From Gallionellales bacterium RIFCSPLOWO2_02_FULL_59_110 (lineage in GTDB: Bacteria > Pseudomonadota > Gammaproteobacteria > Burkholderiales > Gallionellaceae): DNA of 39,049 nucleotides. The number at the start of each line of letters is the position of its first letter. Position 1 is the stretch's first letter. The stretch spans positions 1 through 39,049 of the forward strand of contig MGXA01000001.1 in assembly GCA_001801215.1 (NCBI GenBank), in the 5' to 3' direction. The notes beneath the pieces are model-generated. The model made no database searches. It was not told the DNA's origin and saw only the letters and a program-made list of their open reading frames with translations. Below are positions 18,335 to 24,965 of the stretch, one piece after another. A program made the position numbers and the translations under genes.

Positions 18335-19387
18335 TCATGTCCCACATCCCTCGCACGGTGCAGCAAGCGCGCGGTCGTCTATGGTCAGCACGATCTTGCC
18401 GATCATGCCGCCCGCTTCGATCATGCGGTGCGCCAGCGCGGCCTGTCCCAGCGGCAGTTTGTGCGACACCAGCACGCCTAGCCTGCCTGCTTCGACCAGC
18501 CGTGCGCCCGCTTCGAGTATCTTGCGCTGGCGCACGCGCTCGTCATGCAGGTTCATGACCTGCGGGGTGAGCATCAGTTCGTAGCACAGCGACAGGTTGC
18601 GCAGCCGCGCGAGTTGCGTATCGGCCAGCGCCAGCGGGGTGGAGAGCAGGGTGACCAGTTTGCCGCCGACGCGCACCGCATTCAGCGAGCGCAGGAAAGT
18701 CTCGCCGCCCACCGTGTCGAACACCACATCCGCGCCCTTGCCGCCCGTCCAGTCCAGCGTTTCCTGCACGAAGTCCTGCTCGCGATATTCGATGATCTTT
18801 TCCGCGCCGAGGCCATGCGCCAGCCCGAGCTTCTTTTCGTCGCCGACGGTTGCGGCGATATTTGCGCCGAGGTGATGGGCGAGCTGCACGGCGACATGTC
18901 CCACGCCACCGGCTGCGGCATGGATCAGGACAGTCTGCCCGGCTTGCAGGTTGGCGCGTTCGACCAGCGCTTCCCAGGCAGTGATCAGCGCCAGCGGCAG
19001 CGCGGCGCTGTCCTCCAATGAGAGATTGGCGGGCTTGGCCGCGCAGTAGTCCTCGTGCAGCACAGTGTATTCGGCATAGCAGCCCGGCTCGTCGCCCAGA
19101 TTCCCGCCCAGCCCGCCGTTGCAGAAATACACCGCGTCGCCGGGCTTGAAGCGCGTCACCGCGCCGCCTGTTTCCGCGACGATGCCCGCGCCGTCGCAGC
19201 CGAGGATCGCGGGCAGTTTATCGGGGTGATAGACGGGGTTGGCGCGCAGCTTGGTATCGATCGGATTCACCCCGGCGGCGGCGAGCTTCACGCGCAGGTG
19301 GTGCGGCGAGGGCAGCTCCGGTTTGGCGATCTCGCGCAGTTGCAGCACGTCGGCATTGCCGGCGGCGGTCATCAGGATGGCTTTCAT
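18335..19387 (-). CDS. Zn-independent alcohol dehydrogenase / quinone oxidoreductase family (MDR)
   Basis: This 350-residue NADPH-dependent medium-chain reductase has a GroES-like N-terminus (VKLAAAGVNPIDTKLR, LGCDGAGIV) and a Rossmann domain with AAGGVGHVAVQLAHHLGA and DVVFDTVGGETF. The structural zinc cysteines of classical alcohol dehydrogenases are absent, as in quinone oxidoreductases; the substrate cannot be told. I chose the ATG at 19387 because GGAG lies 9 bases upstream; an upstream in-frame start at 19411 would fall in a repeat. The C-terminus is slightly extended with two cysteines (APCEGCGT). Confidence 0.9.
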   Translation of the reverse strand: MKAILMTAAGNADVLQLREIAKPELPSPHHLRVKLAAAGVNPIDTKLRANPVYHPDKLPAILGCDGAGIVAETGGAVTRFKPGDAVYFCNGGLGGNLGDEPGCYAEYTVLHEDYCAAKPANLSLEDSAALPLALITAWEALVERANLQAGQTVLIHAAAGGVGHVAVQLAHHLGANIAATVGDEKKLGLAHGLGAEKIIEYREQDFVQETLDWTGGKGADVVFDTVGGETFLRSLNAVRVGGKLVTLLSTPLALADTQLARLRNLSLCYELMLTPQVMNLHDERVRQRKILEAGARLVEAGRLGVLVSHKLPLGQAALAHRMIEAGGMIGKIVLTIDDRALAAPCEGCGT

Positions 19388-19405
19388 CAAATAAATCTCC
19401 AAACT

Positions 19406-19524
19406 CGTCATTCCCGCGCAGGCGGGAATCCAGCGACTCTATCCAAAATGCTTTTTTTGGTTTTGTCTCCGCGTTGCGGAGAACTTATTTTATTGACTGG
19501 ATTCCCGCCTGCGCGGGAATGACG
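19406..19524. repeat. Inverted pair of CGTCATTCCCGCGCAGGCGGGAATCCAG-type repeats (dRS3-like)
   Basis: A 28-base unit at 19406-19433 recurs inverted at 19497-19524, and each unit is itself palindromic. The core ATTCCC-N8-GGGAAT fits the consensus of neisserial dRS3 repeats. The 63 bases between the copies contain another small hairpin (TCTCCGCGTTGCGGAGA). It lies in the promoter region of the quinone-oxidoreductase gene and downstream of the repeat-protein gene. Confidence 0.85.
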
Positions 19525-19549
19525 TCGTCTATCTATCGTGCATCGCTAT

Positions 19550-19906
19550 TCAATGCATCCCGTTCATGCGCTGCGCGAACAGCATCCTGACGAAACGGTG
19601 CGGATCCTTCATGCCGCGCTCCGTTTGTTCGGGTGTTGGCGTGTAGTCCTCTCGCCCGGCGAAGACGATCCGAACGGCGCCTTCCGGGTCGGTCAGGCCG
19701 CGCTCGATCTGTTCGGGCGTCGGCCGGTAGTCATGGCGGTCGGCAAACCGCGCCCTGATTTCGTTGCTCTTATCGGTCAGCCCGCGCTCGATCTGCGCGG
19801 GTGTCGGCGTGTAATCCCTGCGCTCGGCAAATTCCTTCCGTACCGAAAGGTCTGTATTCGTCAGGCCGAGTTCTATTTGCTCCGGTGTCAATTTCTGCAT
19901 GTTCAT
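19550..19906 (-). CDS. Small protein made of four 28-residue repeats (LRV/HEAT-like)
   Basis: The 118 residues are almost entirely four tandem units of the form R-x-DYTPTPEQIERGLTD followed by xxxVRxxFAxR. The pattern TP-E-x-I/L-x-x-x-L-x-D plus VR-x-x-x-A resembles leucine-rich-repeat-variant or short HEAT-like alpha repeats, which bind proteins or nucleic acid. No signal peptide is present and the start is at MNMQKLTPEQ. The function is unknown. It is divergent from aroC. Confidence 0.75.
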   Translation of the reverse strand: MNMQKLTPEQIELGLTNTDLSVRKEFAERRDYTPTPAQIERGLTDKSNEIRARFADRHDYRPTPEQIERGLTDPEGAVRIVFAGREDYTPTPEQTERGMKDPHRFVRMLFAQRMNGMH

Positions 19907-19994
19907 GGTTTCTGCAAGTTCGGGGTAGTCATTTCACGAGGGACGCTATGTTAAACTGCGCGCTTCATTTGTGCATCTTTTCGGCGGGGCTGCT

Positions 19995-21083
19995 ATGTCT
20001 GGGAATACCTTCGGCACGTTGTTCACGGTGACTTCGTTCGGCGAATCGCACGGCGCGGCAATCGGCTGCATCGTCGACGGTTGCCCGCCGGGCATGTCGT
20101 TAGGCGAGGCCGACATCCAGCATGACCTCGACCGGCGCAAGCCGGGCATGAATCGCTTCGTCACGCAGCGCCGCGAGTCGGACACCGTGGAAATCCTGTC
20201 CGGCGTGTTCGACGGCAAGACCACCGGCACGCCGATCGCGCTGCTGATCCGCAACGAAGACCAGCGCAGCAAGGACTACGGCAGCATCGCCGAGACCTTC
20301 CGCCCCGGCCACGCCGACTATACCTACTGGCAGAAATACGGCATCCGCGACCATCGCGGCGGCGGGCGCGCCTCGGCGCGCGAGACTGCGGCGCGCGTCG
20401 CGGCGGGCGCGGTTGCCAAGAAATGGCTGAAGGAGAAATACGGCGTCACGGTGCGCGGCTACCTCACGCAGCTCGGCGAGATCGCGGTACCGTTCAAGAG
20501 CTGGGACGACGTGGGCCACAACCCGTTCTTCGCGCCCAACGCCGACGTGGTGCAATCGCTGGAAGATTACATGGACGCGCTGCGCAAGTCCGGCGACTCC
20601 ATCGGCGCGAGGCTCGCGGTGGTGGCGCACAACGTCCCGGTCGGCTGGGGCGAACCGGTGTTCGACCGCCTCGATGCCGAGATCGCCTACGCGCTGATGA
20701 GCATCAACGCGGTCAAAGCCGTCGAGATCGGCGCGGGCTTCGCTTGCGTCACGCAGAAGGGCAGCGAACACGGCGACGAACTCACGCCGAACGGATTTTT
20801 ATCCAACAACGCGGGTGGCATCCTCGGCGGCATCTCCACCGGACAGGACATCGTCGCGCACTACGCCGTCAAACCCACTTCCAGCATCCGCCTCTCGCGC
20901 CACTCGATTAACAAGGCGGGCGAGGCGGTGGATGTCTCTACCGAAGGCCGCCATGACCCCTGCGTCGGTATCCGCGCCACGCCGATTGCAGAAGCGATGC
21001 TGGCGCTGGTGCTGATTGACCATGCGTTGAGGCATCGCGGGCAGAATGGGGATGTGGTGTGCGGGACGCCGAAGTTGCGCTAG
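19995..21083 (+). CDS. aroC: Chorismate synthase
   Basis: It catalyses the last shikimate-pathway step, converting EPSP to chorismate with reduced FMN. The 362-residue protein has the expected length and signatures: [18 protein letters not shown] at the start, a [16 protein letters not shown] segment, and the C-terminal [19 protein letters not shown] chose the ATG at 19995 (MSGNTFG); an in-frame GTG at 19971 would add eight residues not seen in the family. The last 54 bases of the gene are duplicated at 22973-23027 (see findings). Confidence 0.97.
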   Translation: MSGNTFGTLFTVTSFGESHGAAIGCIVDGCPPGMSLGEADIQHDLDRRKPGMNRFVTQRRESDTVEILSGVFDGKTTGTPIALLIRNEDQRSKDYGSIAETFRPGHADYTYWQKYGIRDHRGGGRASARETAARVAAGAVAKKWLKEKYGVTVRGYLTQLGEIAVPFKSWDDVGHNPFFAPNADVVQSLEDYMDALRKSGDSIGARLAVVAHNVPVGWGEPVFDRLDAEIAYALMSINAVKAVEIGAGFACVTQKGSEHGDELTPNGFLSNNAGGILGGISTGQDIVAHYAVKPTSSIRLSRHSINKAGEAVDVSTEGRHDPCVGIRATPIAEAMLALVLIDHALRHRGQNGDVVCGTPKLR

Positions 21084-21095
21084 CCATCAAACCAT

Positions 21096-21761
21096 ATGAG
21101 TGAAATCATTCCGTTGACACAAGCAGGCGCTGTCATCATGGCGTGCTGGGCAATTATTTCTGGAATCGGTGCATGGAAGCGTGAATTTATCGGCAAGCGC
21201 CAAATCGAACTTGCGGAGCAGGTATTAGCAAAGTTCTTTGAAATAAAAGATGCAATCGCGATGATCCGCAGTCCATTCTCAAATTTAGACGAAGGTAAAA
21301 CACGGAAGAGGGGCGATTACGAGTTGCCGGAAGTTTCACAACTTCTTGATCGGGGTTATATCGTTTTCGAACGCTACTCAAAAAAAGAAACCGTCTTTGC
21401 TGATTTCATGATGCTCAAGTATCGGTTTATGGCTTCGTTCGGCGCAGAGGCGGAACAAGTTTTTGTAGATACCAGTGCCGTGCTGAACTCCATTTTTGTT
21501 TCTGCGCAGATGCTTGGCACTCACTACTGGCAGCGCCAAGGTCGAGTGTCAATGGAGCCAGATGAGTTTGCACAGCACCTCGCGGAAATGCGGCAGCACG
21601 AGCGAATATATTGGGATCATGGAAGCGAAGATGATGAAGTTCGTATGAAGCTCACTTCAATCCAAGAGCGCCTTGATGCATTGGTAAAGCCATGCTTTCA
21701 AGAGCCTATGCGAACTTACAACTTTCTTACCAAGCAGTGGGGCCAGCGTAGGTTGGGTTAG
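21096..21761 (+). CDS. Hypothetical protein with N-terminal membrane helix
   Basis: I do not recognise this 221-residue protein. One N-terminal hydrophobic segment (AGAVIMACWAIISGIGAW) suggests a membrane anchor with a cytosolic body. The rest is helical and charged, with no catalytic motif visible. Base composition is clearly more AT-rich than the neighbours, which suggests horizontal acquisition. The last residues (QRRLG) and the TAG stop are encoded by the palindromic repeat at 21748, so the original C-terminus may have been replaced. It lies 12 bases after aroC, inside the segment bracketed by the aroC 3' duplication. Confidence 0.65.
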   Translation: MSEIIPLTQAGAVIMACWAIISGIGAWKREFIGKRQIELAEQVLAKFFEIKDAIAMIRSPFSNLDEGKTRKRGDYELPEVSQLLDRGYIVFERYSKKETVFADFMMLKYRFMASFGAEAEQVFVDTSAVLNSIFVSAQMLGTHYWQRQGRVSMEPDEFAQHLAEMRQHERIYWDHGSEDDEVRMKLTSIQERLDALVKPCFQEPMRTYNFLTKQWGQRRLG

Positions 21762-21781
21762 CGCACAGCGCATAACCCAAC
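21748..21781. repeat. Short palindromic GTAGGTTGGGTTA repeat
   Basis: Arms GTTGGGTTA (21752-21760) and TAACCCAAC (21773-21781) match perfectly. It is a truncated relative of the repeat at 18229-18307 and provides the stop codon of the upstream gene. Confidence 0.75.
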
Positions 21782-21858
21782 ATTAAAACCAAAACAGCCG
21801 GGGGTACATTTCATTCGTTAGTTAGTTACAACGAGCATGGAAACACGGGCATGAGTAC

Positions 21859-22548
21859 ATGGGAAAATTGAACATAGCGCAGTTTGCATCTGAGCTGGGA
21901 TTGCCGGTTGCCTTGCTGCTTGAACAGTTGAATGCGGCGGGGATAGCAAAGAGGCAGGAATCTGATCCGATGTCTGAAAAGGACAAGGCGAAACTGCTGG
22001 AGCATTTGCGCCAAACGTATGGTGCTGAAAAACCGGCCAAGAAAATTACACTGATCCGTCGCGAAACGACGGAGATCAAAAAGTGCGATAGCTCAGGTCG
22101 GGTGCGCACCTTACAGGTGGAAGTACGCAAACGTCGTGTCGTTGCTCCGGTTGCGGGTACAGAGGCGGTCGCTGTTCCTGTTGACGCGGCTGCGTCGGCA
22201 GAAGTTGCGCCCGGCAAAGGCGTAACCTCCAAGGTGGCGGATGAGAAACACTTGGCCGCGCGCGAGGAAGAGGCGCGCTTGCATGCGGAGTTGGCTGCAC
22301 GACAGGCTGCCGAGGCGCAATTCAAACTGGAGAGGGATAAACGAAAGTTTCGTGAATCGAGCAAGGAAGTTGTTACTTCAGTTAAGCACAAACGGCAATT
22401 GAAAGTTGATCATTACTTTTCAAAAGTTATGGAATTGTTACCCGACCATCCCAATGAATCTTTGAACAATATGCGCAAGGCCGTTGAAGCGATATGCAAG
22501 GACATACTTGATGAAACATATGAAAAAAAGACGAAGGAAAAGTTCTAA
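21859..22548 (+). CDS. IF2 N-terminal domain fused to DUF4145-like domain (zero-frame product)
   Basis: The first 95 residues closely follow the N-terminus of betaproteobacterial InfB: a helical IF2_N motif (NIAQFASELGLPVALLLEQL) and the segment KITLIRRETTEIKKCDSSGR. There is no GTPase domain. A charged coiled coil follows (about 125-175), then HYFSKVMELLPDHPNESLNN and RKAVEAICKDIL, which looks like the start of a DUF4145-type domain found in restriction and abortive-infection contexts. The zero frame stops at 22546-22548 while the rest of that domain continues in the -1 frame. The codons GAA-AAA-AAG at 22522-22530 contain the slippery heptamer A_AAA_AAG. Programmed frameshifting or a one-base deletion are both possible. 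A role in phage defence is inferred from domain type only. Confidence 0.7.
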   Translation: MGKLNIAQFASELGLPVALLLEQLNAAGIAKRQESDPMSEKDKAKLLEHLRQTYGAEKPAKKITLIRRETTEIKKCDSSGRVRTLQVEVRKRRVVAPVAGTEAVAVPVDAAASAEVAPGKGVTSKVADEKHLAAREEEARLHAELAARQAAEAQFKLERDKRKFRESSKEVVTSVKHKRQLKVDHYFSKVMELLPDHPNESLNNMRKAVEAICKDILDETYEKKTKEKF

Positions 22549-22802
22549 AGCCTGCTTCGGCTTTTACCTCTCTGGAAGACATGACTCAAGAACTCAAGCG
22601 GAGAAAACAGCTTCCTGTAGCTATAGGAACTCATCTTGCAGTATTGCAGCTACATGGAAATTTTGGGTCGCATGATCAGGAGCACGACCAAGAAGACATT
22701 TCGAGTGAAAAATCTGCGTCGACAATGGCTGAATCGTCGTTGCCACCACTCAAAGCCATAGTCGATTGGTACAAAGCATTCGATCTGGCAAACCAGATGT
22801 GA
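22530..22802 (+). CDS. -1-frame continuation of the IF2N/DUF4145-like gene
   Basis: This frame is open from 22524 and carries on the domain interrupted in the preceding entry: VLKPASAFTSLEDMTQEL, then THLAVLQLHGNFGSHDQ, a Glu/Asp-rich stretch, and LPPLKAIVDWYKAF before the TGA. The GNFGSHDQ motif is the kind of Gly-Asn-x-x-x-His signature typical of the second half of DUF4145-like domains. A -1 slip at 22524-22530 would join the two parts without loss. An internal ATG at 22581 has no clear ribosome-binding site. Without frameshifting this is a broken gene end. Confidence 0.6.
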   Translation, partial: DEGKVLKPASAFTSLEDMTQELKRRKQLPVAIGTHLAVLQLHGNFGSHDQEHDQEDISSEKSASTMAESSLPPLKAIVDWYKAFDLANQM

Positions 22803-22889
22803 GCGGCATCTGAGCAATACGGCGGAAGGCGCTATGCTTTTCCGCCCTACCAACTGCGCGCACGATTTTTGTAGGATTGGTGTAGCAAG

Positions 22890-22970
22890 GTAGCCCGGAT
22901 GAAATGCAATGAAATCCGGGGCCGGGTTGTAACCTGAACCCGGATTCCGCTTCGCTCCATCCATGCTACA
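22890..22970. repeat. Palindromic GTAGCCCGGATG-type repeat, copy 1
   Basis: It begins GTAGCCCGGATGAAATGCAA and ends with the inverse GCTTCGCTCCATCCATGCTAC. An inner CCGGGTTGTAACCTGAACCCGG palindrome is visible. It ends directly against the duplicated aroC fragment. A second copy is at 24057-24140. Confidence 0.8.
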
Positions 22971-22972
22971 GA

Positions 22973-23027
22973 GTTGAGGCATCGCGGGCAGAATGGGGAT
23001 GTGGTTTTGCGGGACGCCGAAGTTACG
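22973..23027 (+). pseudogene. Duplicated 3' end of aroC
   Basis: These 55 bases match 21026-21079 (last codons of aroC, from GTTGAGGCATCGCGGGCAGA to GAAGTT-CG) with one inserted base and about three substitutions. The insertion shifts the frame, so it is non-coding. It marks the right border of a roughly 1.9-kb segment inserted after aroC. Confidence 0.85.
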
Positions 23028-23089
23028 TTGAGATGTGAAAGATATTCGGCGCAATGGCATTGAGCACGCAGCCCGTCAAATCGTTACGC

Positions 23090-23118
23090 TTGACGTACAA
23101 CATAAAACGCTCTACATT
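23090..23118 (+). promoter_or_regulatory. Sigma70-type promoter of higBA
   Basis: TTGACG (23090-23095), a 17-base spacer, then TACATT (23113-23118). The expected transcription start falls at or within a base or two of the higB GTG at 23124, so higB mRNA may be nearly leaderless. Confidence 0.6.
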
Positions 23119-23123
23119 GAGAC

Positions 23124-23402
23124 GTGATTAAATCCTTCCGCTGCAAAAATACAGAAGCGCTTTACCACGGAAAGCGAGTCCGGAAATTCGAATCCTGTGC
23201 GGCTCAGGCAGAAAGAAGGCTCGAAATACTGGACAACGCAAAGAGCATTAACGACTTGATGGCTTTGCCGAGTAACCGCTTTGAAGCGCTGGGCGGGGAT
23301 CGAGCCGGGCAATACAGCATCCGCGTCAATCAACAATGGCGCATATGCTTCGAGTGGGAAGATGCGGATGCTTACAATGTGGAAATCGTCGATTACCACT
23401 AA
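23124..23402 (+). CDS. higB: HigB-type toxin (RelE/HigB mRNA interferase)
   Basis: This 92-residue ribosome-dependent mRNA endonuclease is the toxin of the pair. It starts MIKSFRCKNTEALYHGKRV from a GTG. It contains the family core LPSNRFEALGGDRAGQYSIR and the C-terminal NQQWRICFEW...VEIVDYH. Length and ending are standard for HigB. It precedes the antitoxin gene by 12 bases, the usual higBA order. The pair lies just right of the aroC 3' duplication. Confidence 0.92.
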   Translation: MIKSFRCKNTEALYHGKRVRKFESCAAQAERRLEILDNAKSINDLMALPSNRFEALGGDRAGQYSIRVNQQWRICFEWEDADAYNVEIVDYH

Positions 23403-23414
23403 AGGAGAATAAAC

Positions 23415-23717
23415 ATGGCCAACCAGATGCGCGCAATCCACCCAGGAGAAATACTCAAGGGCGAGCTGGAGGAATTGAACCTGTCCGCCAATGCTTTTGC
23501 CAAGGCGCTGGGTGTGCCCGCTAATCGCATCACCGCAATTCTCAATGAACAGCGCGGCATCACTGCCGATACCGCTCTGCGCCTCGCTCGATTCTTTGGC
23601 AGCACGCCGGATTTCTGGATGAGCCTGCAAAGCTGCTATGACGTAAAAGTGGCACAGGCGGCAGTAGGCAAGGAGATCGAGAAAAGCGTCAAGCCAAAGG
23701 AATTATTGGCCGCATGA
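23415..23717 (+). CDS. higA: HigA-type antitoxin (XRE HTH)
   Basis: This 100-residue antitoxin neutralises HigB and should autorepress the operon. The HigA signature IHPGEILKGELEELNLSANA is followed by a helix-turn-helix (FAKALGVPANRITAILNEQR) and the typical TADTALRLARFFGSTPDFWM. A strong AGGAG lies upstream of the ATG at 23415. The Lys-rich tail is usual. Confidence 0.93.
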   Translation: MANQMRAIHPGEILKGELEELNLSANAFAKALGVPANRITAILNEQRGITADTALRLARFFGSTPDFWMSLQSCYDVKVAQAAVGKEIEKSVKPKELLAA

Positions 23718-23839
23718 CCCGCCACAATGATCGCTTGAAAAAACACGGCGGGAAATGATTCGGAGAATTTGAGCATGGAGCCTTTAAACCACTTCAATGC
23801 GTAAACTGGTGCAACCCGCGTAAGGCGCACAACATAAAC

Positions 23840-23860
23840 ATCCGGCGCAATGCGCCGGAT
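23840..23860. repeat. REP hairpin ATCCGGCGCA-A-TGCGCCGGAT
   Basis: Perfect 10-base arms around one base, 24 bases before the transposase remnant. This is the layout expected of a REP sequence served by a REP-associated transposase. Confidence 0.8.
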
Positions 23861-23883
23861 GAAAATTCCTGCATACTGCCGCC

Positions 23884-23958
23884 ATGCCTGATTACCGTTG
23901 CGCCTGGCATCCGGGCGGCATTTATTTCTTCACCGTCAATTTGCTGCAACGGCAGTAA
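23884..23958 (+). pseudogene. REP-associated tyrosine transposase (RAYT) remnant, first 24 codons
   Basis: The frame encodes MPDYRCAWHPGGIYFFTVNL and four more residues (LQRQ), then stops. This matches the conserved N-terminus of RAYT (Y1/TnpA_REP) transposases, in which the GGxYFFTVNLL stretch is a hallmark. The HUH and catalytic Tyr regions are gone. REP-like hairpins lie on both sides. Confidence 0.75.
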
Positions 23959-23963
23959 CCGTA

Positions 23964-23991
23964 GGGCGCAATTACCAACGGGCATTGCGCC
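23964..23991. repeat. REP-like hairpin (GGCGCAAT / ATTGCGCC)
   Basis: Eight-base arms GGCGCAAT and ATTGCGCC enclose a 12-base loop, starting 5 bases after the RAYT remnant. A GTAGG-type lead-in at 23961 is shared with other repeats in the window. Confidence 0.7.
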
Positions 23992-24006
23992 GCATGCGTT
24001 TCATCC

Positions 24007-24033
24007 GGTGCAATGCGCTACGCTTATTGCACC
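24007..24033. repeat. REP-like hairpin (GGTGCAAT / ATTGCACC)
   Basis: Perfect eight-base arms around an 11-base loop, directly after the previous hairpin. A degenerate member of the same REP set. Confidence 0.65.
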
Positions 24034-24056
24034 CTGCCTGAGACTTTTGGTGCAGC

Positions 24057-24140
24057 AAAGCACGGATGAAATGCAATGAAATCCGGGGGGTCGGGTTGTA
24101 ACCTGAACCCGGATTTCGCTTCGCTCCATCCAGGCTACAG
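24057..24140. repeat. Palindromic CCCGGATG-type repeat, copy 2
   Basis: It has the same core as 22890-22970: GGATGAAATGCAATGAAATC, GGGTTGTAACCTGAACCCGG and CGCTTCGCTCCATCC-GGCTACAG. It lies in direct orientation, so copies 1 and 2 bracket the higBA/RAYT-remnant segment. Confidence 0.8.
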
Positions 24141-24261
24141 AGCTGCGCGCACATCATTTTTGGGCCGCGCAGCCCTTCCCACTTATCCCTTCTCTGTCTT
24201 CCGATACAACTCGCAAGGCGCGCACCGCACCCATGCTCCTTTGCTTAACCTTCTATCACCA

Positions 24262-24290
24262 TTGATTTTTATCGAAAAAAAGCGTATGGT
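24262..24290 (+). promoter_or_regulatory. Sigma70-type promoter of the FliD-like gene
   Basis: TTGATT (24262-24267), a 17-base A-rich spacer, then TATGGT (24285-24290). It is followed by the small inverted repeat ATGGT-gaaa-ACCAT and AAGGAAAGGG before the ATG at 24315. Confidence 0.5.
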
Positions 24291-24314
24291 GAAAACCATA
24301 ACAAGGAAAGGGTT

Positions 24315-24944
24315 ATGGCTATCTCCAGCATCAGTCTGTCGCCTAGTTTCATCGGCATTCAAGCCAGCCAGTTTCAGGCTGAAATTGACGCGCGGAGCCC
24401 GGCTGCTAATTTGCAACCCAAGGAAAGCGGCGTCATCGCGCAGTTCAGCGTATTCGGGCAATTTCAGTCCTCCCTCTCCGATTTGCAAAGCAAGGCGCAG
24501 TCGCTCAGGAATTTAAGCATGCCGCCCAATTTTCAAGATCTTCAGGTCGTCGTGCAGGGCTTTGTGCAATCCATCAATTCGCTCAAGGAGAGCGTCAGCA
24601 GGTTGGCGTCGAAGCAGAGCGCTCCCAATGCCGACAGCAAGCTTGGGCAGGCTGTGGACAGTGTGCGCAAGGCAGTGGACAGAGACGGCGGGAATGCGCT
24701 TCCCGCCTTGCAGAAAGTGGGGGTTTCGCGCCAGGCCGACGGCATGTTTTCCGTCAACGACAAGCAGTTGGGGGAAATTTTCCAGAACGATCGGTCGGGC
24801 GCGTTATCCGCAGTGTTCGAGGTCGCCGACCGTTTTGCGCAGGTGGCGGGCAAGCAATATACGCCTTCGGCGCAAAGGGCCGATACCGTTAGCTATGCTG
24901 CAAGCCAAGCGGTAACCAGTTATGTTTCCGTCGCGGCGCTCTAG
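24315..24944 (+). CDS. Miniature FliD-like protein (209 aa)
   Basis: The N-terminus (VFGQFQSSLSDLQSKAQSLR) resembles the helical QLSAFGQLKSALSSLQ region of flagellar cap protein FliD. The middle has FVQSINSLKESVSRLASK, matching FliD's FV-x-x-YN-x-L. The C-terminal QKVGVSRQADGMFSVNDKQL matches the FliD_C pattern (IGI-x-x-x-x-DG-x-L-x-L-D-x-x-K-L). Typical FliD is over 400 residues; here the variable and exposed domains are missing, leaving mainly the helical coiled part. No other flagellar gene is near. A strong ribosome-binding site precedes the ATG. Function is unknown; it may be a compact cap, a filament-like assembly, or a relic. Confidence 0.7.
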   Translation: MAISSISLSPSFIGIQASQFQAEIDARSPAANLQPKESGVIAQFSVFGQFQSSLSDLQSKAQSLRNLSMPPNFQDLQVVVQGFVQSINSLKESVSRLASKQSAPNADSKLGQAVDSVRKAVDRDGGNALPALQKVGVSRQADGMFSVNDKQLGEIFQNDRSGALSAVFEVADRFAQVAGKQYTPSAQRADTVSYAASQAVTSYVSVAAL

Positions 24945-24965
24945 AAATTCCAGCTCGCGCAACGG

